Shown here piece by piece: positions 8,982 to 16,234 of a DNA stretch of 64,000 bases. Source of the stretch: Kribbella aluminosa (GTDB lineage Bacteria > Actinomycetota > Actinomycetes > Propionibacteriales > Kribbellaceae); the NCBI RefSeq assembly GCF_017876295.1, contig NZ_JAGINT010000001.1, positions 2,666,001 to 2,730,000 on the forward strand, in the 5' to 3' direction. The notes under the pieces are model-generated. The model did no database searches and was not told the DNA's origin. It worked only from the letters and a program-made list of their open reading frames with translations. Position numbers and translations under genes: made by a program. Each line of letters starts with the position of its first letter. Position 1 is the first letter of the stretch.

Positions 8982-10165
8982 GACCTGCCGCCCTTGACGG
9001 TGTGAAGGTGCTGGAGGCGGCGACGCTGTTCGCGGGACCGCTGGCGGCGACCTTCCTCGGCGACTTCGGCGCCGACGTCACGAAGATCGAGCATCCGTCC
9101 CGCCCGGACGCCGCCCGTACCCACGGCGCGTCGAAGGACGGGGTCGGGCTGTGGTTCAAGACCCTCGGCCGGAACAAGCGGCTCGCGACGCTGGACCTGT
9201 CGCAGGGCCGGGACGTGTTCCTGTCGTTGGTTCGGCAGAATGACGTGCTGGTGGAGAACTTCCGGCCCGGGACGTTGGAGCGCTGGGGCCTCGGGCCGGA
9301 CGTCCTGCTCGCGGCGAACCCGCGGTTGGTGATCGCCCGGGTGACCGCGTTCGGGCAGGTCGGGCCGTGGTCCCGGCGTCCCGGGTTCGGGTCGCTGGCC
9401 GAGGCGATGAGCGGGTTCGCAGCGGTCACCGGTGAGCCCGACGGGCCGCCGACGCTGCCGCCGTTCGGGCTCGCGGACGGCATCACCGCGCTCGCCACGG
9501 CGTACGCCGTCCTGGTCGCGCTCCGCGAGCGGGATCGCTCCGGGGCCGGGCAGGTGATCGACATGGCGATCATCGAGCCGATTCTGATGATGCTCGGCGG
9601 CGGCATCACGGCGTACCAGCAGACCGGGTACGTGCAGCCGCGGCTCGGGAACCGGTCGTCGAACAACGCCCCGCGGAACGTGTACCGGACTTTGGACGAC
9701 CGGTGGGTCGCCGTGTCCACCAGTTCGCAGAGCATCGCCGAGCGGGTCGTGACGCTGGTCGGGCGCGCGGATCTGGTCGCCCAGCCGTGGTTCGCGACCG
9801 GCCGGGAGCGCGCGCAGCACGCCGACGAGCTGGACGAGGCGGTCGGGTCGTGGATCGCGGCGCGGCCGTTGGAGCTCGTGATGGCGGAGTTCGAGAAGGC
9901 CGAGGCCGCGGTCGGGCCGGTGCACGACATCCGCGGCATCGTCGGGGATCCGCAGTACGCCGCACTCGGGACGATCGTCAGCGTGGACGACGACGAGCTC
10001 GGCGGGCCGGTGGCGATGCAGAACGTGTTGTTCCGGCTGTCCGAGTCGCCGGGGGAGATCAAGTGGGCCGGGCGCCCGCACGGCGCGAACACCGACGAGG
10101 TGCTCGCCGGGATCGGCGTCACGCCCGACCAGCTCGCCGCGCTGCGGGCAGCAGGAGTTGTGTGA
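8978..10165 (+). CDS. Class III (CaiB/BaiF) CoA-transferase
   Basis: A 395-residue protein with the family III CoA-transferase pattern: 'LDGVKVLEAATLFAGPLAATFLGDFGADVTKIEHP', 'NKRLATLDL' and 'VENFRPGTLERWGLG'. An Asp in 'PFGLADGITALATAY' sits where the catalytic aspartate is expected. Family members move CoA between carboxylic acids through an aspartyl-CoA thioester. The start at ATG 8978 overlaps the previous stop. Together with the following CitE-type lyase it could activate and cleave a hydroxy or branched-chain acid. The acid cannot be named from sequence. Confidence 0.88.
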   Translation: MRPAALDGVKVLEAATLFAGPLAATFLGDFGADVTKIEHPSRPDAARTHGASKDGVGLWFKTLGRNKRLATLDLSQGRDVFLSLVRQNDVLVENFRPGTLERWGLGPDVLLAANPRLVIARVTAFGQVGPWSRRPGFGSLAEAMSGFAAVTGEPDGPPTLPPFGLADGITALATAYAVLVALRERDRSGAGQVIDMAIIEPILMMLGGGITAYQQTGYVQPRLGNRSSNNAPRNVYRTLDDRWVAVSTSSQSIAERVVTLVGRADLVAQPWFATGRERAQHADELDEAVGSWIAARPLELVMAEFEKAEAAVGPVHDIRGIVGDPQYAALGTIVSVDDDELGGPVAMQNVLFRLSESPGEIKWAGRPHGANTDEVLAGIGVTPDQLAALRAAGVV

Positions 10166-10178
10166 GGGGGAGTTCTAG

Positions 10179-11000
10179 GTGCTGACCGCACTGTACGTCC
10201 CGGCCAACCGGCCGGACCGGTTCGCGAAGGCTGTTGCCGCTGGACCCGATCTGGTGGTGTTCGACCTGGAGGACGCCGTACCCGTTGCCGGCAAGGCGGA
10301 TGCGCGCGGGTGGGCGGTGGCCTGGATCGCGGCGAACGCGCAACGATCGGTGGAGATCCGGGTGAACGCGTTGCACTCGCCGTGGATCGCGGACGACCTG
10401 GCCGCGACCTCCGCCGTACCGTCGGTGCGGTTGCGGGTGCCGAAGGTGGAGAGCGCCGCGGACGTGTACGCCGTACTGGAAAAGGTGCCGTCGGCAAGGA
10501 TCACGGCGCTGATCGAGTCCCCGCTGGGTGTCGAGCGGGCGTTCGAGATCGCCGCCGCCGATCCGCGCGTGGTGGCGGTCGCACTCGGCGAGGCGGACCT
10601 GTCCAGCGCGCTGGGAGTGGACGGGCCGGAAGGTCTCACCTGGGCGCGCGGCCGGTTGGTGTTGGCGTCGCGCGCGGCCGGCCTGGGCGCACCGATGATG
10701 TCGGTCTATCCGAACGTGCATGACCTGGACGGCCTCCGTCGTACGTCCGCGGAAGGCCGGGCGCTGGGCTTCGTCGGGCGTACGGCGATCCATCCCCGGC
10801 AGCTGTCGACGATCGTCGAGGCGTTCACCCCGACACCGGACCAGGTCGCCGCGGCGGTCGAACTTCTGGAAGCGGTCGAGAAGGCCGATGTCGCGAGCGG
10901 CGGCGTCCTCGTGCTGCCCGACGGCCGGATGGTCGACCCCGCGATGATCGGACGCGCCCGCGAGGTCGTCGCCCTGATCCGGGAGATCGAGTCCCGCTGA
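10179..11000 (+). CDS. HpcH/HpaI aldolase / CitE-type acyl-CoA lyase
   Basis: A 273-residue CitE-like lyase. Signatures are 'LYVPANRPDRFAKAVAAG', 'DLVVFDLEDAVP', 'ALIESPLGVERAFEIAA' with the metal-binding Glu, and 'ALGEADLSSALG' with the Asp ligand. Relatives cleave (3S)-malyl-CoA, citramalyl-CoA or similar thioesters with Mg2+. The GTG start has GAGGGG eight bases before it, and it follows the CoA-transferase by 13 bases, so it is the last gene of the operon. CoA-transferase plus lyase is a common catabolic pair for C5 dicarboxylates. Confidence 0.88.
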   Translation: MLTALYVPANRPDRFAKAVAAGPDLVVFDLEDAVPVAGKADARGWAVAWIAANAQRSVEIRVNALHSPWIADDLAATSAVPSVRLRVPKVESAADVYAVLEKVPSARITALIESPLGVERAFEIAAADPRVVAVALGEADLSSALGVDGPEGLTWARGRLVLASRAAGLGAPMMSVYPNVHDLDGLRRTSAEGRALGFVGRTAIHPRQLSTIVEAFTPTPDQVAAAVELLEAVEKADVASGGVLVLPDGRMVDPAMIGRAREVVALIREIESR

Positions 11001-11016
11001 CGTGCGGACCTGCACG
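11001..11016 (+). terminator. Small hairpin after the first operon
   Basis: CGTGC and GCACG flank a six-base loop directly after the CitE-type stop codon. There is a short A-rich stretch but no T-run. It could mark the operon end, with weak support. Confidence 0.3.
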
Positions 11017-11096
11017 CAGGCAAAAGTCGGTCATTAGCCGTGTTTGGAGCGGTTGATCGGTACTTGTGCTTGCCTGGCGGTCCGCCGGACGTCGGT

Positions 11097-11102
11097 TAAG
11101 GT
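11097..11102 (+). promoter_or_regulatory. -10 element (TAAGGT) of a likely leaderless promoter
   Basis: TAAGGT lies exactly 7 nt before ATG 11110 and no Shine-Dalgarno sequence is present. This spacing is typical of leaderless transcripts in actinobacteria and supports the chosen start of the FAD oxidoreductase. Confidence 0.5.
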
Positions 11103-11109
11103 CGTAGGC

Positions 11110-12702
11110 ATGCTGCCGCGCAGTGTTGACGCCGTGGTGATCGGTTCGGGGCCGAACGGGCTGGTGAGCGCGATCACGCTTGCCGACGCGGGCTGGGACG
11201 TACTGGTCCTGGAGGCCGCCGCCACGTACGGCGGCGCCGTGCAGTCGACCGAGGACGGCGGCTGGATCAGCGATCGTTTCAGTTCGAACTACCCGCTCGG
11301 AGTGGCGTCGCCGGTGATCCGCGCGCTCGAGCTGGAGAAGTTCGGGCTCAAGTGGGCGCATGCGCCGCTGCCGTTGGTGCACCTGCTCGACGAGGACGGT
11401 GCCGCCGCGGCGATCCACCCCGACCCCGAGGACACGGCGAAGTCGCTCGGCGCGGAGCACCCCGGCGACGGCGATGCCTGGCTGCGGCTGTACCAGCAGT
11501 ACGTCGCGCTCCGCGAGCCGCTGCTGAACGCGTTGCTCACCACCTGGCCGCCGGTCGGTCCGGGGCTGAAGCTGGCCCGGAAGCTCGGGTCGGCGGGGGA
11601 GCTGCTGCGGTTCGCGCGGTTCATGGCGATGCCGATGCACCGGATGGGGCAGGAGTTGTTCGCCGGCCGGCACGGTCCGGCGATCATCGCCGGGAACGCC
11701 CTGCACGCGGACGCGCCGTTGTCGGGCAGCGTCAGCGGCACGATGGGCTGGCTGCTCGCGATGCTGGCGCAGGACGTCGGGTACCCGGTCGCGACCGGCG
11801 GCTCGTCCGCCTTCTCGGGCGCGCTGGTACGACGGGCCGAGCGGGCCGGGGCTTTGCTGGTATCGGGCATGCCGGTCACCGGGGTGGACGTCGCCGGCGG
11901 CCGCGCCACCGCGGTCCGGACCTCGTCGGGGGAGACCGTCACCGTCGGGCGGGCCGTGATCGCGGACACCTCGGCACCGATGCTGTACGGCGAGTTGTTG
12001 CCGGAGGCACTCGTTCCGGGCGGGCTGCGGCGGGACCTGGACGAGCGGTTCGAGTGGGACTACCCGACCGTCAAGCTGAACTTCCGGCTGAGCGGGCCGA
12101 TCCCGTGGAAGTCGGTCGAGGCACGCTCGGCGGGCGTCGTCCACCTCGGCGGTACGGCGGACGACCTGGTGCACCTGTCCGCGGACCTGGACACCGGGCG
12201 GGTGCCGTCGCAGCCGTTCCTGCTGATCGGGCAGACGACCAAGTCCGATGCGTCACGCTCGCCTGCGGGGACCGAGGCGGTCTGGGCGTACGCGCACCTG
12301 CCGCGTGGGATCGCGGACGACGCGTCGGCGGAGAAGCTGGCCGGCCGGATGGAGCGCGCGATCGAGCGGTTCGCGCCGGGCTTCGGCGATCTGGTCATCG
12401 CCCGCGACCTGCAGCGCCCGTCCGCGCTGGAGTCCGGGAACGCGGCGCTCGGGTTCGGCGCGCTCGGCGGCGGCACGATGCAGCTGCACCAGCAGTTGGT
12501 GTTCCGGCCGACGATCGGCCTCGGCAGCGCCCGTACCTTCGTCGACGGCCTGTACCTCGGCAGCTCGGCGATCCACCCCGGCGGCGGCGTCCACGGCGCC
12601 TGCGGCCACCTCGCCGCCCGTACCGCCCTCCGCGACGCGTCCGTCCTGGGCCCGCTCACCCGCCGTCTACCCGCCGCCGCATTGCGCCGCCTGCAACGCT
12701 GA
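11110..12702 (+). CDS. FAD-dependent oxidoreductase, phytoene-desaturase/amine-oxidase fold
   Basis: A 530-residue flavoprotein. The dinucleotide-binding motif 'VIGSGPNGLVSAITLADAGWDVLVLEAA' occupies residues ~9-37 and is followed by 'GGAVQSTEDGGWISDRFSS'. The C-terminus has the second FAD motif 'GLYLGSSAIHPGGGVHGACG', as in carotenoid desaturase-like NAD(P)/FAD oxidoreductases. A longer in-frame start at 11044 exists, but ATG 11110 fits the leaderless promoter and the usual family start. It stands alone, and no carotenoid genes are nearby, so the substrate is open. Confidence 0.87.
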   Translation: MLPRSVDAVVIGSGPNGLVSAITLADAGWDVLVLEAAATYGGAVQSTEDGGWISDRFSSNYPLGVASPVIRALELEKFGLKWAHAPLPLVHLLDEDGAAAAIHPDPEDTAKSLGAEHPGDGDAWLRLYQQYVALREPLLNALLTTWPPVGPGLKLARKLGSAGELLRFARFMAMPMHRMGQELFAGRHGPAIIAGNALHADAPLSGSVSGTMGWLLAMLAQDVGYPVATGGSSAFSGALVRRAERAGALLVSGMPVTGVDVAGGRATAVRTSSGETVTVGRAVIADTSAPMLYGELLPEALVPGGLRRDLDERFEWDYPTVKLNFRLSGPIPWKSVEARSAGVVHLGGTADDLVHLSADLDTGRVPSQPFLLIGQTTKSDASRSPAGTEAVWAYAHLPRGIADDASAEKLAGRMERAIERFAPGFGDLVIARDLQRPSALESGNAALGFGALGGGTMQLHQQLVFRPTIGLGSARTFVDGLYLGSSAIHPGGGVHGACGHLAARTALRDASVLGPLTRRLPAAALRRLQR

Positions 12703-12718
12703 CCCCGCGGCTGTCAAA

Positions 12719-12731
12719 CCCCGCGGCGGGG
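12719..12731 (+). terminator. GC-rich hairpin downstream of the FAD oxidoreductase
   Basis: CCCCG-CGG-CGGGG can form a short strong stem 17 bases after the stop codon. It lacks a T-run, so intrinsic termination is uncertain. Confidence 0.3.
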
Positions 12732-12757
12732 AGCTGAGAGCAGTGCGCGAGGCAGGT

Positions 12758-12763
12758 TAGAGT
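12758..12763 (+). promoter_or_regulatory. -10 element (TAGAGT) of a likely leaderless promoter
   Basis: TAGAGT lies 6 nt before GTG 12770. No ribosome binding site precedes that start, so a transcript starting at the codon is plausible. Confidence 0.45.
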
Positions 12764-12769
12764 CATGGG

Positions 12770-13177
12770 GTGCGGTTGGATGAGGCGGCGTGCAGGGCCC
12801 GGGTGGCGGCCGCCCGGGTCGGGCGGTTGGCGACCGTCGGCGCGGACCTGCGACCGCACCTGGTGCCGGTGACGTACGCCGTCCACGGTGACGCGCTGTT
12901 CATCGCCGTCGACCAGAAGCCGAAGTCGACGACCGCACTCCAGCGGCTACAGAACATCGCCGCGCACGAGCAGGTCGCCGTACTGGTGGACGAGTACGAC
13001 GAGGACTGGACACATCTTTGGTGGGTCCGCGTGGACGGGGCGGCGCAGGTGGTGCCGTCGGACGCGGCGGCGGTCGGGCTGCTGGTGGCGAAGTACCCGC
13101 AGTACGAGACCGACCCGCCGCAGGGTCCGGTGATCGTGATCCAGGCGGCCGCCTGGTCCGGCTGGTCGTTCAAGTGA
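12770..13177 (+). CDS. PPOX-class (pyridoxamine oxidase fold) flavin/F420-dependent oxidoreductase
   Basis: A small 135-residue split-barrel protein. 'RVAAARVGRLATVGADLRPHLVPVTYAV' at the N-terminus, 'DQKPKSTTALQRLQNI' and the C-terminal 'W-S-G-W-S-F-K' resemble the actinobacterial TIGR03668-type PPOX family, many of which use F420. It probably reduces a small substrate in the cytoplasm. Its length fits the family. The gene is monocistronic, and its downstream flank is the left border of the IS110 element. Confidence 0.82.
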   Translation: MRLDEAACRARVAAARVGRLATVGADLRPHLVPVTYAVHGDALFIAVDQKPKSTTALQRLQNIAAHEQVAVLVDEYDEDWTHLWWVRVDGAAQVVPSDAAAVGLLVAKYPQYETDPPQGPVIVIQAAAWSGWSFK

Positions 13178-13279
13178 TCGGCAGCTCGACAGGACATGTC
13201 CGGCCGGGCCCGATGCGCCCACGCTCAGCTCGGCGTCCGACGGGGCGCAGTGGACGTATACGTCCTAATGAGAGTTATC

Positions 13280-13490
13280 GGGTCGCCGTCGGGCAGACTC
13301 GGTAGCTGGTAGGCCGCCGGTGGGTGAGCACTCTATACGTCCTGGACTTTGAGTCCTGTCGACAGAGCGTGCCCCTGCCGGTGACCGGGAGAGTTGATCG
13401 CTGATGGGATGTCGTGCCTGGCCCCGCCGTGCTGTGTGGTGGGTTGCCGTGAGTACTGCTTCATTAGGTCGCTGATGGTTCTCCCGACCG
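13280..13490 (+). ncRNA. Candidate IS110 bridge RNA (target- and donor-binding loops)
   Basis: The first loop has stem GCACTCT (13328-13334) with AGA/GTGC (13364-13372). Its 5' guide ATACGTCCT (13335-13343) equals the left flank 13258-13266, its cap hairpin is GGACT-TTG-AGTCC (13344-13356), and its 3' guide is TGTCGACAG (13357-13365). The second loop has an 11-bp stem with G-T pairs (13386-13396 with 13476-13486) and a cap stem (13420-13429 with 13437-13448). Its 3' strand contains TCATTAG (13461-13467), the exact reverse complement of CTAATGA at the left junction (13265-13271). Order and layout match the bridge RNA described for IS110/IS621. The RNA ends are approximate. Confidence 0.62.
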
Positions 13491-13534
13491 GCTTGCCTGC
13501 GGGTGACTGGCTTGATCGAGAGCGGGAGAACTTA

Positions 13535-14782
13535 GTGAAGTTGTTCGTGGGTGATGACTGGGCCGAGGCGCATCACGATGTGGAGGTGATGGACCCGGCC
13601 GGGCGGGTGCTGGCCAAGGCGCGGCTGCCCGAGGGGATGGTGGGGATGGCCCGGCTGCACGCGCTGCTGGCCGAGCAGTTCGCCGCTGTTGATCCCGATG
13701 CCGATCTGGACGAGGTCGAGGTGGTGGTCGGGATCGAGACCGATCGGGGGCCGTGGGTGGCCGCGTTGGTGGCCGCGGGCTACCAGGTGTTCGCGGTGAA
13801 CCCGTTGCAGGCGAAGGCGTACCGCAAACGGCATGCGGTGTCGGGCGCCAAGAGCGACGCGGGCGACGCGCACGTGCTGGCCGACATGGTCCGCACCGAT
13901 TCCCACCAGCTGCGCACGGTGGCCGGTGACAGCGCCGGGGCCGAGGCGATCAAGGTCGTCACCCGGATGCACAAGACACTGATCTGGGAACGGACCCGCA
14001 CCACGCAGCGGCTGCGGCACGCGCTGCGCGAGTACTTCCCCGCCGCGCTGGAAGCCTTCGCCGACCTCGACGCGCCCGACACCCTCGAACTACTGGCCAA
14101 GGCCCCCGACCCGGCGTCTGCGGCCCGGCTGACCACCGCGCAGATCACCGCGGCGCTCAAACACGCCCGGCGCCGCAAGATCGACGGCATCGACGGCAGG
14201 GCCGCGCGGATCCGGGCCGCGCTGCGCGCCGAGCACCTCGGCCAGCCTGCCGTGGTGACTGCCGCCTACGCCGCCTCGACCCGCGCGCTGGTCGCGGTCC
14301 TGGTCGTCCTCGATGAGCAGGTCACGACGCTGCAGGGCCAGGTGGAGGCACATTTTGGCCGGCACCCGGCCGCTGAGATCATCGTGTCCCAGCCCGGGCT
14401 GGGACCGATCCTCGGCGCCCGGGTGCTCGCAGAGTTCGGCGACGACCCCGAACGGTACGCCTCGGCCAAAGCCCGCAAGAACTACGCCGCGACCAGCCCG
14501 ATCACCATCTCCTCGGGCAAGAAGAAGGTCGCCCTGGCCCGCTACGTGCACAACGACCGGCTCATCGACGCCCTCATGACCCAGGCCTTCTCCGCGCTCA
14601 ACACCTCGCCCGGAGCCCGCGCCTACTACGACAAACAACGAGCCCGCGGAGCCGAACACAACCCCGCCCTGCGCCAACTCGCCAACCGGCTCGTCGGCAT
14701 CCTCCACGGCTGCCTCAAAACCAGCACCCCCTACAACGAAACAACCGCCTGGTCACAACAGGCCGAATTGCTCGCAGCTTGA
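13535..14782 (+). CDS. IS110-family transposase (bridge-RNA-type recombinase)
   Basis: A 415-residue IS110 transposase. The RuvC-like DEDD residues can be placed at D7/D8 ('VGDDWAEAHH'), E68 ('GIETDRG'), D108 and D111 ('KSDAGDAHVLAD'). The C-terminal Transposase_20 domain shows 'QPGLGPILGARVLAEFGDD' and a serine-rich 'SPITISSGKKK' where the catalytic Ser is expected. GTG 13535 is chosen because the family begins with this motif and GGGAG precedes it. A longer frame from 13394 would run through the structured leader. The protein looks intact, so the element may be active. Confidence 0.9.
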   Translation: MKLFVGDDWAEAHHDVEVMDPAGRVLAKARLPEGMVGMARLHALLAEQFAAVDPDADLDEVEVVVGIETDRGPWVAALVAAGYQVFAVNPLQAKAYRKRHAVSGAKSDAGDAHVLADMVRTDSHQLRTVAGDSAGAEAIKVVTRMHKTLIWERTRTTQRLRHALREYFPAALEAFADLDAPDTLELLAKAPDPASAARLTTAQITAALKHARRRKIDGIDGRAARIRAALRAEHLGQPAVVTAAYAASTRALVAVLVVLDEQVTTLQGQVEAHFGRHPAAEIIVSQPGLGPILGARVLAEFGDDPERYASAKARKNYAATSPITISSGKKKVALARYVHNDRLIDALMTQAFSALNTSPGARAYYDKQRARGAEHNPALRQLANRLVGILHGCLKTSTPYNETTAWSQQAELLAA

Positions 14783-14893
14783 CACCCTTAGCTCCTGGGA
14801 TGTCTGTCGAGCTGCACATCGGCGGGAGGCTGGGCTTGATTGGCTGGGTGGCGGGTCGGGTTCAGGGGCGTGTACGTCCTGTGGAGTGCAGGT

Positions 14894-14899
14894 TAGGCT
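14894..14899 (+). promoter_or_regulatory. -10 element (TAGGCT) for the ECF sigma gene, next to the IS right end
   Basis: TAGGCT is 7 nt before GTG 14907, a leaderless arrangement. The inferred IS border at 14880 leaves the -10 in native DNA, but a -35 element around 14871-14876 would now be supplied by the insertion sequence. Confidence 0.4.
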
Positions 14900-14906
14900 C
14901 GGCGGC

Positions 14907-16151
14907 GTGAACGTGGAGGGGCTGTTGCGGGAGCTCGCGCCGCAGGTGCTGGGGTTCCTGGCGCGGCGGCACGGGCAGTTCGACCTGTGCGAGGACGCCG
15001 TACAGGAGGCGCTGCTGGCGGCGGCGACGCAGTGGCCGGTGGACGGCGTACCGGGGAATCCGCGGGGCTGGTTGATCACGGTCGCGACCCGGCGGCTGAC
15101 GGATGCGTTCCGTAGCGAGAGCGCGCGGCGGCGGCGTGAGGACAACCTGGCGGCGATGGCCGGGCCGGAGGAGCTGGTTGCCCCGGGCGCGGATGTGGAC
15201 GAGACGCCGGACACCGACGACACGTTGACGCTGCTGTTCCTGTGCTGTCATCCGGCGGTCACGCCCGCGTCCCAGGTGGCGTTGACGCTGCGGGCGGTCG
15301 GCGGTCTGACGACGGCGGAGATCGCCCGGGCGTTCATGGTGCCGGAGGCAACGATGGCGCCGCGGATCAGCCGGGCGAAGAAGAGCATCAAGGCGGCCGG
15401 CAGCCGGTTCGAGCTGCCGCCGGTGGCGGAGCAGGCCGAGCGGCTGCGCGTCGTGTTGCAGGTGCTGTACCTGATCTTCAACGAGGGCTACACGGCCAGC
15501 TCGGGGGAGGAGTTGCAGCGTGTCGAGCTGACCGCGGAGGCGATCCGGCTGGCGCGGATGCTGCGCTCGGCGCTGCCGGACGACGGCGAGGTTGCGGGCC
15601 TGCTGGCGTTGATGCTGCTCACCGACTCCCGCCGCGCGGCGCGGACGACGGCCGACGGAGGTCTGGTCCCGATCGACGAGCAGGACCGTTCGCTGTGGGA
15701 CCGCGCGCAGATCACCGAAGGCGCCGACCTGACCCTGCACACACTGCAGCAGGGCGCCGTCGGGCCGTACCAGCTGCAAGCCGCGATCGCCGCCGTCCAC
15801 GCCGAGGCGCCGAGCGCGGACGCGACCGACTGGCAGCAGATCCACGCGCTGTACCTGGTGCTGGAGAAGTTCGCGCCGAACCCGATGGTCACGCTGAACC
15901 GCGCGATCGCGCTGGCCCAGGTGGACGGTCCACAGGCGGGCCTCGACCTGCTCACGACGATCGAGGACGACAAGAACATCACCGAGACCCACCGCCTGGA
16001 CGCTGTCCGCGCCCACCTGTACGAGCGCCTGGGCGAACCTCTCAAAGCCCACGAGCACTACCTGGCCGCGGCCCGCCGCACCACCAGCCTCCCCGAACAG
16101 CGCTACCTCGAGGCGAAGGCCGACGCGATCGGCGTACCGAAGAACGGGTAG
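14907..16151 (+). CDS. ECF RNA polymerase sigma factor with long C-terminal (TPR-like) extension
   Basis: A 414-residue sigma factor, about twice the length of a simple ECF sigma. Region 2 ('QFDLCEDAVQEALLAAATQWP', 'NPRGWLITVATRRLTDAFRS') and region 4 ('LTLRAVGGLTTAEIARAFMVPEATMAPRISRAKKSI') lie in the first ~180 residues. The rest is helical, with 'LYLIFNEGY' and repeat-like segments ('NRAIALAQVDGPQAGLDLL'), as in the ECF42 group (DUF6596). That group usually neighbours a DGPF/YCII gene, which is absent here. GTG 14907 is preferred over GTG 14886 because of the -10 spacing. Confidence 0.9.
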   Translation: MNVEGLLRELAPQVLGFLARRHGQFDLCEDAVQEALLAAATQWPVDGVPGNPRGWLITVATRRLTDAFRSESARRRREDNLAAMAGPEELVAPGADVDETPDTDDTLTLLFLCCHPAVTPASQVALTLRAVGGLTTAEIARAFMVPEATMAPRISRAKKSIKAAGSRFELPPVAEQAERLRVVLQVLYLIFNEGYTASSGEELQRVELTAEAIRLARMLRSALPDDGEVAGLLALMLLTDSRRAARTTADGGLVPIDEQDRSLWDRAQITEGADLTLHTLQQGAVGPYQLQAAIAAVHAEAPSADATDWQQIHALYLVLEKFAPNPMVTLNRAIALAQVDGPQAGLDLLTTIEDDKNITETHRLDAVRAHLYERLGEPLKAHEHYLAAARRTTSLPEQRYLEAKADAIGVPKNG

Positions 16152-16234
16152 TACTCGCCCGTCGGCGCTCTCGCCACGCTCAGCACCCGCCTGCCGAGGG
16201 TCGATTTGCGGAGTACTGCCCGTCGTTCGGTACA
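16134..16234. terminator. Imperfect 25-bp inverted repeat between converging genes
   Basis: GTACCGAAGAACGGGTAGTA (from 16134) and its near reverse complement ending at 16234 pair over about 25 bases with three mismatches, around a ~50-base loop. The arms include the end of the sigma gene and the last codons of the opposing oxidoreductase gene. It may terminate transcription from both sides. Confidence 0.35.

Larger units (their letters stand above)
13267..14880 (+). mobile_element. IS110-family insertion sequence
   Basis: The proposed boundaries follow the CT core used by IS110-type bridge recombinases. The left core is CT at 13265-13266, so the element starts at 13267. The right copy is CT at 14879-14880. 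TATACGTCCT ends at 13266, and the near-identical TGTACGTCCT ends at 14880. The element has a 268-base non-coding left end, one transposase and a short right end. There are no terminal inverted repeats, as usual for IS110. The size of about 1.6 kb is normal. It sits between the PPOX gene and the ECF sigma gene. The ends are inferred, not proven by an empty site. Confidence 0.72.

Noticed and set aside
13257..14880. TACGTCCT copies as a target-site duplication of the IS
   Set aside because: IS110 elements do not make such duplications, and the third copy inside the leader is better explained as a bridge-RNA guide.
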